Shown piece after piece: positions 35,279 through 45,861 of a stretch of 64,000 nucleotides of DNA. Location of the stretch: contig NZ_CP102294.1 in the NCBI RefSeq assembly GCF_025144665.1, positions 62,001-126,000 of the forward strand, read 5' to 3'. The notes under the pieces were generated by a model, which was given only the letters and a program-made list of their open reading frames with translations, had not been told where the DNA came from and searched no databases. Position 1 is the stretch's first letter. Each line of letters starts with the position of its first letter. A program made the translations under genes and the position numbers. Origin of the DNA: Alistipes ihumii AP11 (GTDB lineage: Bacteria > Bacteroidota > Bacteroidia > Bacteroidales > Rikenellaceae).

Positions 35279-35898
35279 AAATCATCTGCATCGGCCGCAA
35301 TTATGCGGAACATATCGAGGAACTGGACGGCCGCCGCGACATTCCGTCCGCGCCGGTCTTTTTCTGCAAGCCCGACACGGCGCTGCTGCGCAACAACGAT
35401 CCGTTCTATGTGCCCGCTTTCAGCCGCGAGGTGCATTACGAGACCGAGCTGGTCGTGCGGATCGGCCGCGTGGCGCGTGCGATCGACGAGCGTTTCGCGT
35501 CCCGTTGCTACGACGAGGTGGGGCTCGGCATCGACTTTACGGCGCGGGACCTGCAGCGCGACTGCATCGTCCGGGGGCTGCCGTGGGAAATCTGCAAGGG
35601 GTTCGACTATTCGGCCGCCGTGTCGCCGCAGTTCGTACCGCTCGCCGAGTTGGGCGGCGACGTGCAGCGGTTACGTTTCGAGATGCGGCTCAACGGCGAG
35701 CTACGGCAGCGGGGCGATACGGCGCAGATGATCTTCGGCGTCGATAGGATCGTATCCTACCTCTCGCATTTCATCACGCTGAAGATCGGCGATCTGATTT
35801 TCACCGGCACGCCTGTCGGCGTCGGTCCGGTCCGTCCGGGCGACCGCTTGCAGGCATGGCTCGAGGGACGGATGATGTTCGACTTCGATATCAAATGA
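35275..35898 (+). CDS. Fumarylacetoacetate hydrolase family protein
   Basis: The 207-residue FAH-fold protein starts at ATG 35275, overlapping the lpxB TGA. Motifs: CIGRNYAEHI, PVFFCKPDTAL, HYETELVVRIGR (metal Glu), GLGIDFTARDLQ and a C-terminal IFTGTPVGVGPVRPGD. Members hydrolyse or decarboxylate 2-keto acids such as acylpyruvates or oxaloacetate with a divalent metal. The short form fits acylpyruvase/oxaloacetate-tautomerase-like proteins. Confidence 0.9.
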   Translation: MKIICIGRNYAEHIEELDGRRDIPSAPVFFCKPDTALLRNNDPFYVPAFSREVHYETELVVRIGRVARAIDERFASRCYDEVGLGIDFTARDLQRDCIVRGLPWEICKGFDYSAAVSPQFVPLAELGGDVQRLRFEMRLNGELRQRGDTAQMIFGVDRIVSYLSHFITLKIGDLIFTGTPVGVGPVRPGDRLQAWLEGRMMFDFDIK

Positions 35899-36043
35899 CC
35901 GGATGCGGACGCTTGTGTCCCGGCCGCTTGCGGTTCCCAGCGGATCGCTCTCGGAGCGAAACCCGTTCCGCGAACGGAGAGAACGGTGCCGGAGGAGGCC
36001 GCACACGCCGCTCGACGGACTGAATCGCACTGATTATTTTTGA

Positions 36044-36658
36044 ATGGCAAAAAACGATCAAACCATGTTGCTCGCAGAAAAGTTGAAAGCCTACCGGCTG
36101 ATTCTCGCCAGCGCCTCTCCCCGGCGCAGGCAGTTGCTCGTCGGATGCGGACTGCCTTTCGTGCAGGCCGAGCCTTACGACGTGAGCGAGACCTATCCGG
36201 CGGGTATGCCGGCCGGCGAGGTTCCCGTTTACCTGGCGCGGCTCAAGTCCGACGCCTATCCGTTACCGCTCGCCTCGTTCGACATTCTGGTGACGGCCGA
36301 TACGGTCGTCGCCGTCGACGATCATATTCTCGGCAAGCCCGCCGACCGCGGTGCCGCGGTCGCGATGCTGCGTGCGCTTTCGGGCCGCAGGCACCGGGTC
36401 GTCACCGGCGTGACGATCCGCACGGCCGACCGCGCGGTTTCGTTTTCCTCGTCGACCGACGTTTTTCTCCGGTCTCTGTCCGACGAGGAAATCGGACATT
36501 ATGTCGACACGTACGCTCCCTATGACAAGGCTGGCTCGTACGGCATTCAGGAGTGGATCGGCTATGTCGGGATCGAGCGTATCGAAGGATCGTTCTACAA
36601 CGTGATGGGGCTGCCCGTGCAGCGGCTGTACGTCGAGCTGGACGAACTGATAGGGTAG
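36044..36658 (+). CDS. maf: Maf-family nucleotide pyrophosphatase
   Basis: The 204-residue protein hydrolyses non-canonical or modified nucleoside triphosphates (dTTP, UTP or m7GTP, depending on subgroup). Motifs: LILASASPRRRQLLVGCG near residue 20, YLARLKSDAY, the catalytic ILVTADTVVAVDDHILGKP near 85, and DKAGSYGIQEWIG near 165 with the final GLPVQRLYVEL. ATG 36065 is an alternative start that would remove seven residues. Confidence 0.93.
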   Translation: MAKNDQTMLLAEKLKAYRLILASASPRRRQLLVGCGLPFVQAEPYDVSETYPAGMPAGEVPVYLARLKSDAYPLPLASFDILVTADTVVAVDDHILGKPADRGAAVAMLRALSGRRHRVVTGVTIRTADRAVSFSSSTDVFLRSLSDEEIGHYVDTYAPYDKAGSYGIQEWIGYVGIERIEGSFYNVMGLPVQRLYVELDELIG

Positions 36659-36698
36659 AATCTGCCGCAATTTGCATATCGACCTTTTGGAAAAATCT

Positions 36699-38792
36699 AT
36701 GATGAAGAAATCTTTTATCGCGCTGCTGGCCGCCCTGATGCTGGCCCCGGCGCTGCGGGCCGACCGGGGCATGTGGCTTCCGGCGCTGATAGGCACGCGG
36801 ATCAAAGACATGCGCTCGAAGGGGTTCCGCCTTTCGGCCGAGGATATTTACAGCGTCAACAAGGCTTCGCTGAAGGATGCCGTCGTGCTGTTCAACGGCG
36901 GATGCACCGGCGAACTGGTTTCCGGCGAGGGGCTGTTGCTGACGAACCATCACTGCGGCTACGGCGCGATCCAGTCGCACAGCAGCGTACGGCACGATTA
37001 CCTGACCGACGGGTTTTGGGCCATGAATCGGAGCGAAGAATTGCCCAACCCCGGCCTGTACGTGTCGTTTCTGGTCCGCATGGAGGACGTGACCGCGCAG
37101 GTGCTCGACGGGGTGCGGGACGATCTGCCCGAGGCGCGCCGCGACTCGCTGATCCGGTTCAATGCGGCCCGGGTGGCCGACGCGGCGGTTCGGGGGACCG
37201 ACTGCCGGGCCGATGTCGAGCCGTTCTTTTACGGCAATCAGTATTTCCTGTTCGTATACCGCAACTACACCGACGTCCGTCTCGTGGCAGCTCCGCCTTC
37301 GTCGATCGGCAAGTTCGGCGGCGATACCGACAACTGGATGTGGCCGCGCCATACGGGCGACTTTTCGCTGTTCCGCATCTATGCGGGGCCCGACAATGCT
37401 CCGGCCGACTACTCGGAAGATAACGTGCCTTTCCGTCCGCGTCGCTCGCTCGCGATTTCGACGCGCGGACTGCGCGAGGGCGACTTTACGTTCATATACG
37501 GGTTTCCGGGGCAGACCCAGCAATACGTTTTGTCCGATGCGGTCGACTATCTGCTGAATCGAGGCAACCCGCACAAGATCGCGCTGAGGACGATGCGTCT
37601 CGACATCATGAGCGAGGAGCAGGCCAAGGATGCCGATACGCGCATCCGCTACGCGTCGAAGCATGCCTCGGTGGCCAACGCGTGGAAAAAGTGGCAGGGC
37701 GAGAGCCGGGGGTTGGAACGTCTGGGCACGCTCGGCAAGAAGCGCGAGCAGGAGAGCCGCTTCGACCGATGGGCGGCCTCGCATCCCCAGTACACCGGTC
37801 TGCTCGGCTGGATGAAGGCCCTGTATGCCGAGCTGGAACCTTACGCCTTCGCGCGCGATTACTATAACGAGGCTTACTGGGCCGTCGAGCTCTCGCGTTT
37901 CGCGTCGGCTGTCCGCCGGATGCCGGTGTCGAAACGGGCCGCTGCCGCCAGAGCGTTCTACAAGGATTACAGTCCCTCGATCGACCGCCGGATCGCCGAG
38001 CGGATGCTCGGACAGTATCTGGAGAATGTGCCGCAGGAGTTCCGTCCCGAGGCTTTCGTCCGGACGGTCGATTCGCTGGGAGGCGTGCGGGAATTCGTCG
38101 ACGATCTGTTCGGGAACAGCCTTTTTACTGCACCCGAGCGATTCGAGCGGATGACGGCAGGCGATTCGGCGACCGCGCAGGCTGCGATCGAGGCCGATCC
38201 GGCCGTTCGGCTGGCCGATGCCTTCGACGCGGTGTACCGGGATCGTATATTCGGTCGTTACCGCGATCTGAGCGCATCGATCGCTTCGCTCTATCGTATC
38301 TATATGCGCGGACTGATGGAAATGGAGCCCGATGCCGTTTTCTATCCCGACGCGAATCTGACGCTGCGCGTCAGCTATGGCCGCATGGAGGGCTACAAGC
38401 CGCTCGACGGCGTGTACTATACGCCTCAGACGACGCTCGAAGGAATCATGGAAAAGGACGACCCGACCGTGTACGACTACAATATTCCCCAACGCCTGCG
38501 CGATCTGTACGCTTCGAAGGACTATGGCCGCTGGGCTGTCGACGGGACGGTTCCGGTCGCTTTCCTCGCGACGAACCATACGACGGGCGGCAACTCGGGC
38601 AGCCCGGTGCTCAACGGCCGGGGCGAACTGGTCGGCCTGAACTTCGACCGCACGTGGGAAAGCACGATGAGCGACATCGAGTTCGACCCGTCCAAGTGCC
38701 GTAATATCGCCGTCGACATCCGCTACGTGCTTTTCCTGATCGACAAGGTCGGCGGGGCGGGCTATCTGCTCGACGAGATGGACATACGATAG
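36699..38792 (+). CDS. S46-family dipeptidyl peptidase, DPP11-like
   Basis: The 697-residue serine exopeptidase has a signal peptide and acts in the periplasm, removing dipeptides from peptide N-termini; asaccharolytic Bacteroidales live on such peptides. The catalytic triad is visible: His85 (LTNHHCGY), the Asp in DNWMWPRHTGDF, and Ser633 (GGNSGSPV). Eighteen residues after that Ser lies Arg651 (NFDRTWE). In Porphyromonas DPP11 the Arg at the same distance (Ser655/Arg673) selects Asp/Glu at P1, so acidic specificity is inferred. ATG 36699 or 36702 may be used. It lies 40 bases after maf, possibly in the same transcript, and has a strong terminator. Confidence 0.92.
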   Translation: MMKKSFIALLAALMLAPALRADRGMWLPALIGTRIKDMRSKGFRLSAEDIYSVNKASLKDAVVLFNGGCTGELVSGEGLLLTNHHCGYGAIQSHSSVRHDYLTDGFWAMNRSEELPNPGLYVSFLVRMEDVTAQVLDGVRDDLPEARRDSLIRFNAARVADAAVRGTDCRADVEPFFYGNQYFLFVYRNYTDVRLVAAPPSSIGKFGGDTDNWMWPRHTGDFSLFRIYAGPDNAPADYSEDNVPFRPRRSLAISTRGLREGDFTFIYGFPGQTQQYVLSDAVDYLLNRGNPHKIALRTMRLDIMSEEQAKDADTRIRYASKHASVANAWKKWQGESRGLERLGTLGKKREQESRFDRWAASHPQYTGLLGWMKALYAELEPYAFARDYYNEAYWAVELSRFASAVRRMPVSKRAAAARAFYKDYSPSIDRRIAERMLGQYLENVPQEFRPEAFVRTVDSLGGVREFVDDLFGNSLFTAPERFERMTAGDSATAQAAIEADPAVRLADAFDAVYRDRIFGRYRDLSASIASLYRIYMRGLMEMEPDAVFYPDANLTLRVSYGRMEGYKPLDGVYYTPQTTLEGIMEKDDPTVYDYNIPQRLRDLYASKDYGRWAVDGTVPVAFLATNHTTGGNSGSPVLNGRGELVGLNFDRTWESTMSDIEFDPSKCRNIAVDIRYVLFLIDKVGGAGYLLDEMDIR

Positions 38793-38820
38793 GAGCGGTG
38801 TAGAAAACCGTCTCCGAGAG

Positions 38821-38861
38821 GCCTTTCCCGCGACGCGGCTATGTCTCGGGAAAGGCTTTTT
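38821..38861 (+). terminator. Terminator of the S46 peptidase
   Basis: A perfect 10-bp stem (38821-38830 with 38847-38856), 16-base loop and five T. Confidence 0.85.
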
Positions 38862-39552
38862 CGCGTTCGGTCCGCTCGTTCGGGAGGAGGACGTTCCCGT
38901 TGCCGGGTCGTTTACCGGCCGGCATTCCGGAATATGGGGCAGCTGTTCCGGCCGCGCGCATTCCGGGTGGCGTTTCCGCTTTCGCGCGCCGAGTATTCGG
39001 GAGGTCGATTTTGCGTTTTGCCGCGCAGCGGCGCGAGGCTTCTTTTCAAGGAAAGCGTGGAGAGCGGCGAGTCGTCTCGACAGGGGACGACGGTCCGGGA
39101 CGCGCTGCGTCCGAATCGTGCGGTCGTTTCCGTAAGGCGGCACATGTTTTCGTGTGCCGGTTTGACGTAGCAGGATTCCTGCGGATTCCGGCCTGACGGG
39201 CCCGTTCTTTCGCCGGCTTTTGAGAATATGAGGATTGTGAGGGCGATTATGTTTTTTAACGTACCGAATAATGTTTGCACATGGGATTTTGCATCCGCCG
39301 GTTGCGGCTCGCAGTCGCAGGCCGCGTATCCGGTTCGGACCTTGCCCCCGAATCCTGGCCGCCGGAGGAGGGCTCGTGCAGGGAGCCGAGCGCGTCGAAG
39401 ATTCGACGGTCGGCACAGAGAAAGTTAATGAGGTTCGGGAAGTACGGCGGACGTGTCGGGCGGCGGGTACCGGGATGTGACTGATCGCTTTTGTGGCGAT
39501 TGGGCCATGTGTTGACTGCGCTTTTTTATTTCTGCGCGGCTCGACTCGCCGC
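38862..39552. other. Intergenic region between convergent genes, nothing identified
   Basis: These 690 bases hold no supported gene. Frames on both strands are Arg/Gly/Ser-rich shadows. I looked for structural RNA signatures (tmRNA, RNase P, SRP) and saw none. Confidence 0.5.
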
Positions 39553-40386
39553 TTATTTCAGCGTAATCCGTTCCTTTTCGAGTATGACGATTCCCTGCTT
39601 GAACAGTCGGCCTGCGCTGCGCTTGAACGTTTTCTTGCTCATGCCGGTGTGCTTGTGTATCGCGTCGGGGGCGCTGTCGTCGCCGAGCGGGAGCGTGCCT
39701 CCGGCTTTGCGCAGCAGTTCCAGCAATCGCTCGGCCGACTCCTTCACCTCGTCGTATCCCTGCTTCTGCAGGCTCAGGTCGATCCGGTTGTCTTCGGTGA
39801 TTCGCGTGACATAGGCTTTCATCCGGTCGCCTACGTGTACGGGACGGAAAATCTGATTGCGGTAGATCATGCCCCAGTGGCGGTCGTTGACTACGACGCG
39901 GAAACCGATCGGGCTTTCGAGCGCGACCAGAATGTCCGTTTCGTCGCGGGGAGCGACGCTCGGTTCCGCATTGTCGACGAACGATTTCAGGTAGGTCGTT
40001 GCGACGGCCCGGCCGGTGATGTTGTCCGAGTAGACGTAGACGACGTATTTCTTGCCGATCTCGATGCGTCCCTGCTGGTTGCGGTTCGGCAGGAACAGGT
40101 GCTTGGCCGGAATCCCCCAGTCGAGAAAGGCCCCGTGCACGGTCTTGTCGACCGCTTCCAGAAAGGCGGCCTGTCCGACCGTCGCCAGCGGCCGCTCGGT
40201 CGTGGCGACGAGCCGGTCCTCCGAGTCGTGGTAGACGAACACTTCCTTGCGGTCTCCGATCCGGTCGGAGAGCGAGACGAAGCGGTTCGGGAGAAGCACC
40301 TCGTCCCCCTCCTCGTTGCCCAGATAAAGCCCGTGGTCCGAAATTCGGCGGACGGTCAGCGTATGGTAGTGTCCTGCGGTCAGCAT
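39553..40386 (-). CDS. CvfB-like S1 RNA-binding protein
   Basis: The 277-residue protein is built from tandem S1-type OB folds followed by a C-terminal winged-helix-like region (KHTGMSKKTFKRSAGRLFKQG near residue 250), the layout of CvfB/YitL. S1 strands are seen in RRISDHGLYLGNEEGDEVLLP, VGQAAFLEAVDK and GFRVVVNDRHWGMIYRNQIF. Such proteins bind RNA and influence expression of virulence or stress genes in Firmicutes; the role in Bacteroidota is unknown. The ATG at 40386 begins the first fold; the longer frame to 40536 is noncoding-like. Confidence 0.85.
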   Translation of the reverse strand: MLTAGHYHTLTVRRISDHGLYLGNEEGDEVLLPNRFVSLSDRIGDRKEVFVYHDSEDRLVATTERPLATVGQAAFLEAVDKTVHGAFLDWGIPAKHLFLPNRNQQGRIEIGKKYVVYVYSDNITGRAVATTYLKSFVDNAEPSVAPRDETDILVALESPIGFRVVVNDRHWGMIYRNQIFRPVHVGDRMKAYVTRITEDNRIDLSLQKQGYDEVKESAERLLELLRKAGGTLPLGDDSAPDAIHKHTGMSKKTFKRSAGRLFKQGIVILEKERITLK

Positions 40387-40401
40387 AAGCGCGATTTTTT
40401 G

Positions 40402-40409
40402 CAAAGCTA
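40402..40409 (-). promoter_or_regulatory. TAnnTTTG promoter element of the S1 protein gene
   Basis: TAGCTTTG on the minus strand lies 16 bases upstream of the ATG at 40386. Confidence 0.55.
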
Positions 40410-40658
40410 CGTTATTTCGGCCGATTATTCCTCTTCCGGCCGAATATTCTCTCGGGAAAAGTGCCCGACGGCTTGCCGGAGCGGTTCGTGATAAACGGTT
40501 GTCCCGAGCCGGCGGTCGCGGGGTTCGGCACGACAAGGATGCGGCGCTTTATGCGGAACCGGCTCCGTCTCGTTTGATGGACTGGCGGTCCGCCGGACGA
40601 ACGGGGCCGTCCGTCCGGCTAAGGATCGGAGCGACTCCGAAAAAGGGAATAATTTTCG

Positions 40659-40666
40659 TATCTTTG
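40659..40666 (+). promoter_or_regulatory. TAnnTTTG promoter element of the lytic transglycosylase
   Basis: TATCTTTG lies 23 bases upstream of the ATG at 40690. Confidence 0.65.
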
Positions 40667-40689
40667 TACGCTTGATCTTAAAGTAACGC

Positions 40690-41601
40690 ATGAATATGAA
40701 ATACCTGTTTTGCTCGCTGCTCGTACTGGCCTCCGTTTCGGCCTGCGCGCAGCCTTCCGGCGCTCCGGCTCCTTCGTCCGTTACGTTGGCCCCTGTCGTC
40801 GTGCCCGCGTTGCCGCAGAGTCTGGAGTTTGCCGGCGAGGCGGTGCCTTTGGACAACTACGATACGCGCGAGAGCCTGTTGCGCGAGCTGATGAGCTGCA
40901 TGTACCTCCACTCGCGCACGACGCTGACGCTGCTCGCCACGACGCGCTATTTTCCGGTCATCGAGCCGATCATGAAAAAATACGGGATTCCGGACGACTT
41001 CAAGTATCTCTGCATGGCCGAGAGCGGGCTCGACCCTAACGTCCGCTCGGGAGCCGGCGCAGCCGGCCTGTGGCAGTTGATGCCGGTCTATGCGAAGTCG
41101 GTCGGGTTGCTCGTAGGCGGGGACGTCGACGAGCGCTACGATGTGACGAAGGCGACCGAGGCGGCTTGCCGCTATTTGGCCGACGCTTACGAGCGGCTGG
41201 GCAGTTGGACGTTGGCCGCCGCTTCGTACAACGTCGGCATAGGGGGCGTGTCGCGACGGCTTGCGAAGCAGGGCGTCGATTCCTATTACGATCTGTTTCT
41301 GCCCGCCGAGACGCTGCGCTATGTCTTTCGCGTGCTCGCTTTCAAGCTCATCGCGCCCGATCCGGCCGCCTACGGGTTCCGTATCGACCCCGACGATTAT
41401 TACAAGCCGCTGACGGACTACCACGAGGCGACGGTCGAAGGCCGGCCGATCGATTGGGCCGCCGTCGCGCGCAGTCACGGGACGAACTACAAGATGCTCC
41501 GCGAGCTGAACCATTGGATCAGAGACTACGACTACGATAATAAAGCCGGCCGTTCGTTCGTTATCAAGGTTCCGAACCGGGATTTCCGTCGCGCACGGTA
41601 G
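40690..41601 (+). CDS. Exported lytic transglycosylase (SLT, MltD-like)
   Basis: The 303-residue envelope enzyme cleaves peptidoglycan glycan strands non-hydrolytically. A signal sequence occupies about the first 20 residues, with a Cys in SACAQP that may be a lipobox. The SLT domain (about 95-230) has the catalytic Glu in [25 protein letters not shown] and the [12 protein letters not shown] motif. A C-terminal DYKP-like tail with FVIKVPN resembles the start of a LysM-type segment, but no full LysM is present, so it is shorter than MltD. uvrA follows by 27 bases. Confidence 0.9.
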   Translation: MNMKYLFCSLLVLASVSACAQPSGAPAPSSVTLAPVVVPALPQSLEFAGEAVPLDNYDTRESLLRELMSCMYLHSRTTLTLLATTRYFPVIEPIMKKYGIPDDFKYLCMAESGLDPNVRSGAGAAGLWQLMPVYAKSVGLLVGGDVDERYDVTKATEAACRYLADAYERLGSWTLAAASYNVGIGGVSRRLAKQGVDSYYDLFLPAETLRYVFRVLAFKLIAPDPAAYGFRIDPDDYYKPLTDYHEATVEGRPIDWAAVARSHGTNYKMLRELNHWIRDYDYDNKAGRSFVIKVPNRDFRRAR

Positions 41602-41628
41602 TCCGGGGAAAGGTTTGAAATTTGACTT

Positions 41629-44454
41629 ATGTCCGAAGATAAGACGATAAGAGTATACGGGGCGAGAGTGCACAACCTCAAGAACGTCGACGTCGAGATT
41701 CCGCGCGATAAACTGACCGTCATCACCGGTCTGTCGGGTTCCGGCAAGTCGTCGCTCGCTTTCGACACGATCTATGCCGAGGGGCAGCGACGCTATATGG
41801 AGACGCTTTCCACCTACGCTCGCCAGTTCGTCGGCACGATGGAGCGTCCCGACGTCGACAAGATCACGGGGCTCAGTCCGGTCATCTCGATCGAGCAGAA
41901 AACGACGAACAAGAATCCCCGTTCGACGGTAGGTACCGTTACGGAGATCAACGACTTTCTGCGCCTGCTTTTCGCCCGTGCTTCGGAAGCCTATTCGCCC
42001 GTTACGGGCGAGGTGATGGTGCATCATACCGACGAACAGATCGTCGATCTGATCCTTCGCGACTTTCCCGGAAAAAAGATCGCGCTTCTGGCTCCGCTGG
42101 TGCGCGGCCGCAAGGGGCACTATCGGGAGCTGTTCGAGAGTTTGGCCAAGAAAGGTTATCTGTATGCCCGCGTGGACGGCGAGATTCAGGAAATTCATGC
42201 CGGCCAGCGGCTCGACCGCTATAAGATTCACCATATCGAGCTGGTCGTCGACCGCCTGGTCGTGAAGCCCGATGTCCGGGCGCGGATGCTCAAGAGCCTG
42301 CAGGAGACCATGCGGCAGGGCAAGGGAACGATGATGGTCTACGACTACGATACGAACAACGTGCGTTTTTACAGCCGTCACCTGATGTGTCCGACGAGCG
42401 GCATCGCGTTCAACGAGCCGGCTCCGCATACTTTCTCGTTCAATTCGCCTCAGGGTGCCTGCCCGCATTGCAACGGGCTGGGCGAGGAAGCCGTTTTCGA
42501 CCTGAAGCGGATCGTGCCCGACGGCGGGCGCTCGATCCGCGAGGGAGGCATCGAGCCGCTCGGCCGCTATCGCAACAATCTGCTGTTCGCCGAAATGGAG
42601 GCTTTGGGGCGCAGGTACGGCTTTTCGATCGACGACCCGATCGAGTCGCTCGACGAGGAAGCTCTCGGCGCCGTGTTGTACGGTGCGAGCGAACCGCTGC
42701 GCATCGACGCCCGCGAGCTGGGCGGCACGGGCAATTACATGGTGTCGTGGGAAGGGTTGGCCGACTACATCGAGAAACAGCGGGAGGACTCCTCCTCCGC
42801 CCGGGGCGACAAGTGGAAAGAGCAGTTCGTCGTCCGCAAGGTGTGCAGCGTGTGCGGCGGATCGCGTCTGAAAAAAGAGGCCCTGCAATTCCGCATCGAC
42901 GGCAAGAACATCGCCGAGCTGTCGGCCATGAGCATCGAGGAGCTGGCCCGTTGGATGGAGGGTCTCGAGGACCGTCTCTCCCCGAAGCAGCGGCAGATCG
43001 CCCGGGAGCTGCTCAAGGAAATTCGCGAGAGGCTGCGCTTCCTGCTCGACGTAGGGCTCGGCTATCTGTCGCTCAGCCGCAGCTCGCGCTCGCTGTCGGG
43101 CGGCGAGAGCCAGCGTATCCGGCTCGCTACGCAGATCGGATCGAAGCTCGTCAACGTGCTCTACATTCTCGACGAGCCGAGCATCGGGCTTCACCAGCGC
43201 GACAACGTCAAGCTGATCGCCAGCCTGAAGGCTTTGCGCGACGCGGGCAATTCGGTGATCGTCGTCGAGCACGACGAGGATATGATGCGTCAGGCCGACT
43301 GGATCGTCGATGTCGGCCCGCGCGCCGGCGTTCGCGGCGGAGAGATCGTAGCCGAGGGACCTTTGTCGAAAGTGATGGCTTCGGGCGGCATGACGGCCGA
43401 CTTTTTGTGCGGCCGCCGTCGGATCGAAGTCCCGGCCGTGCGCCGTGAGGGCAGCGGGCAGAGTCTGTTCGTTCGCGGCGCGAGGGGTAACAACCTGAAG
43501 AACATCGACGTCGAGTTCCCGCTGGGGCGGATGATCTGCGTGACGGGCGTCAGCGGCAGCGGCAAGTCGTCGCTGGTCGACGCGACGCTGCGCCGGGCGC
43601 TGAGCTGCGAACTGTACCGCTCCTACGAGCGGCCGCTCGAATACGACCGCATCGAAGGCATCGAGCATATCGACAAGCTGATCGTCGTCGATCAGTCGCC
43701 GATCGGCCGGACGCCGCGCAGCAATCCGGCCACTTATTCCAACGTGTTCGGCGACATCCGCAAACTGTTCGAGTCGACGCCCGACGCGCAGATTCGCGGG
43801 TTCAAGGCGGGCCGCTTCTCGTTCAACGTGAAGGGGGGGCGCTGCGAAGCGTGCAAAGGAGCCGGCGTGCAGACGATCGAAATGAATTTCCTGCCCGACG
43901 TTTATGTCAAGTGCAACGTCTGCAACGGGCACCGGTACAACCGCGAGACGCTGGAGGTCAAATATAAGGGCAAGAACATCGACGACGTGCTGAACATGAC
44001 GGTCAATCAGGCGGTCGAGTTTTTCGAGGCGATTCCGTCGATTCACATGAAACTCAAGTCGATTCAGGACGTGGGGCTCGGCTATCTGACGCTCGGACAG
44101 CCCTGTACGACGTTGTCGGGCGGCGAGAGCCAGCGGATCAAGCTGTCGACCGAACTGGCCAAACGCGATACGGGCCGGACGCTCTATATACTCGACGAGC
44201 CGACGACCGGCCTGCATTTCGAGGATGTCCGCGTGCTGCTCGACGTGCTCGGAAAACTGGTCGACAAGGGCAATACGGTGATCGTGATCGAGCACAATCT
44301 GGACGTGATCAAGGTGGCGGACTACCTGATCGACATCGGTCCCGAGGGTGGGCGCGACGGAGGCCGTCTGGTGGCGGCCGGGACTCCCGAGCAGGTCGCT
44401 CGCGTCGAGGAAAGCTATACGGGACAATTTCTCAAGCCCTTGCTCGGCAAGTAA
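41629..44454 (+). CDS. uvrA: UvrABC excinuclease subunit A
   Basis: The 941-residue protein recognises bulky DNA lesions in nucleotide excision repair together with UvrB. It has two ABC ATPase halves. First Walker [15 protein letters not shown] near residue 35 and signature [12 protein letters not shown] near 490; second Walker [15 protein letters not shown] near 645 and signature [12 protein letters not shown] near 828. Zinc-finger Cys pairs occur in [16 protein letters not shown] and [16 protein letters not shown]. Length is normal. It may be co-transcribed with the transglycosylase upstream. Confidence 0.98.
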   Translation: MSEDKTIRVYGARVHNLKNVDVEIPRDKLTVITGLSGSGKSSLAFDTIYAEGQRRYMETLSTYARQFVGTMERPDVDKITGLSPVISIEQKTTNKNPRSTVGTVTEINDFLRLLFARASEAYSPVTGEVMVHHTDEQIVDLILRDFPGKKIALLAPLVRGRKGHYRELFESLAKKGYLYARVDGEIQEIHAGQRLDRYKIHHIELVVDRLVVKPDVRARMLKSLQETMRQGKGTMMVYDYDTNNVRFYSRHLMCPTSGIAFNEPAPHTFSFNSPQGACPHCNGLGEEAVFDLKRIVPDGGRSIREGGIEPLGRYRNNLLFAEMEALGRRYGFSIDDPIESLDEEALGAVLYGASEPLRIDARELGGTGNYMVSWEGLADYIEKQREDSSSARGDKWKEQFVVRKVCSVCGGSRLKKEALQFRIDGKNIAELSAMSIEELARWMEGLEDRLSPKQRQIARELLKEIRERLRFLLDVGLGYLSLSRSSRSLSGGESQRIRLATQIGSKLVNVLYILDEPSIGLHQRDNVKLIASLKALRDAGNSVIVVEHDEDMMRQADWIVDVGPRAGVRGGEIVAEGPLSKVMASGGMTADFLCGRRRIEVPAVRREGSGQSLFVRGARGNNLKNIDVEFPLGRMICVTGVSGSGKSSLVDATLRRALSCELYRSYERPLEYDRIEGIEHIDKLIVVDQSPIGRTPRSNPATYSNVFGDIRKLFESTPDAQIRGFKAGRFSFNVKGGRCEACKGAGVQTIEMNFLPDVYVKCNVCNGHRYNRETLEVKYKGKNIDDVLNMTVNQAVEFFEAIPSIHMKLKSIQDVGLGYLTLGQPCTTLSGGESQRIKLSTELAKRDTGRTLYILDEPTTGLHFEDVRVLLDVLGKLVDKGNTVIVIEHNLDVIKVADYLIDIGPEGGRDGGRLVAAGTPEQVARVEESYTGQFLKPLLGK

Positions 44455-45048
44455 GCCTTTGCTGCATTTTCATCGGCAGGCAATCTGTTCCCGGAAATAT
44501 GCGACGATCGGGCGTTTCGTCCGCCGAATGGAGGGACCGGATCGTTTCCGAAAATGTGCGGCGACCGGACCTTTCGTCCGCAGAGTCCGAAGAGAGACAG
44601 AGCCGAGTCTTGGTGTGCCCCTTTCCGATTTCCCTGATCTTCTTGTGTGTATTCCGGAGCCGTCCCGCTGAAATGTGGATAACCGGGCCGAATCGTGTTG
44701 ATAAATAGTCTTCGGTCTGTCGACAAGTCTGTTTATATCTCTTCGCTTTTTGTTGGTGGTAAGAATCTCTTGATTGTTGACGGAGGCACTGGATTGTATC
44801 GGGAATGGCTTCAGCGGTATTCATTCCTGAATCGGCCCCAAAACCATTTCGTTTTTCTTGATGTGTGTCGTGTGTCTGTATCTGTTCGGTTATAACTACA
44901 AAAAGAGACCGTTCGCCTTTTGCTACGGATACATAACTTTCCCCGGGCCGATTGATGCTTGGATTCCATGCAAGAGCGCGCACGGCGACTGAAGGACGTT
45001 GCTGCAAATCCGCCGTGCCCGCTCCTGCTCGTGATGGTTGCGGAACGG
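44455..45048. other. Intergenic region with AT-richer patch and degenerate repeat
   Basis: No supported gene in 594 bases. Two related segments, 44492-44528 and 44548-44585, repeat imperfectly with a period near 57 (both contain TTTCGTCCGC). One perfect DnaA-box-like TGTGGATAA lies at 44674-44682. Positions 44690-44930 are clearly AT-richer than the surroundings. Frames crossing the region look like shadows. Confidence 0.45.
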
Positions 45049-45861
45049 TTATTTCAGGGGCGAATCGGGCTCTTTGGCCATGTGGCTGTAGTACAGCCGG
45101 TCAAGCAATCCCGGCGCGAACTTTTTGATCAGCACGGTGGCGCGCCCGTTGAAGTCCATGGCGAGCGTACGCTTGCGCCGGACGACCCCGCGCGCGATGC
45201 GGCGGGCCACTTCGGCGGCGCTCATCATCTTCTCCTCCTTGCGTGGCGACTCGCCCTGAGCCGATCCGTCGGCGGTCAGGGCTGAGAAACGTACGTTCGA
45301 CGCCGTGAAACCCGGAGCCGCGATCATTACGTGCACTCCCTTTTTCAGGTTCTCGATGCGGACCGTCTCCAAAAATCCGGTCATCGCGTATTTCGAGGCC
45401 GAATAGCCCGTGCGGCCGGGCAGGCCGTGAAATCCGGCTACCGACGACACGCCGACGATCGATCCGCGCGAGGCCTGAATATACGGCAACGCGTATTTCG
45501 TGCAGTAGACCGTTCCCCAGAAGTTGACATCCATCAGTCTTTTGAGCACGCCGAGATCGACCTCGTCGAACAGCGCGCGCATCGAGATGCCCGCGTTGCA
45601 GATCAGCACGTCGATTCGGCCGAAGCTCGAGACCGCCTTTTCTACCAGCCGGCGGCAATCCTCTTCGCGCGTGACGTCCGTCGGTTCGTAGACGGCTTGC
45701 GTCCCTCGGGCAGCCAGATCTTCGGCGATGGAGCGGAGCTTGTCTTCCGACCGGGCGCCCATGACGATCCGGGCCCCTCGCGAAGCGAACTCGTACGCCA
45801 GCGCGTAACCGATTCCGGACGATGCTCCGGTAATGACGATTGTTTTGTCCTTGAAGTTCAT
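45049..45861 (-). CDS. Short-chain dehydrogenase/reductase
   Basis: The 270-residue NAD(P)-dependent oxidoreductase has the classical SDR motifs: TGASSGIG near residue 12, the NAG strand (ICNAGIS) near 90, the catalytic Ser in VSSVAGF near 140, and YSASKYA (Tyr/Lys) near 155. The C-terminal extension with basic residues (RRKRTLAMDF, then LLDRLYYSHM) suggests contact with membrane, as in lipid-active SDRs. Substrate unknown. ATG 45861 gives the conserved start; the longer frame is noncoding-like. Confidence 0.93.
   Translation of the reverse strand: MNFKDKTIVITGASSGIGYALAYEFASRGARIVMGARSEDKLRSIAEDLAARGTQAVYEPTDVTREEDCRRLVEKAVSSFGRIDVLICNAGISMRALFDEVDLGVLKRLMDVNFWGTVYCTKYALPYIQASRGSIVGVSSVAGFHGLPGRTGYSASKYAMTGFLETVRIENLKKGVHVMIAAPGFTASNVRFSALTADGSAQGESPRKEEKMMSAAEVARRIARGVVRRKRTLAMDFNGRATVLIKKFAPGLLDRLYYSHMAKEPDSPLK

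Noticed and set aside
40678-44427. 1249-codon minus-strand frame opposite uvrA
   Set aside because: Complete antisense shadow of uvrA and the transglycosylase; His/Arg/Asp-rich with no domain features.
44674-44682. Perfect DnaA-box-like site in the AT-richer gap after uvrA, possible replication origin
   Set aside because: Only one box is present, no second copy or dnaA/dnaN/gidA neighbour, so an origin cannot be supported.
44432-45007. 191-codon minus-strand frame in the gap after uvrA
   Set aside because: No start context, no motif, and it contains the translated imperfect repeats; it reads as a chance frame.
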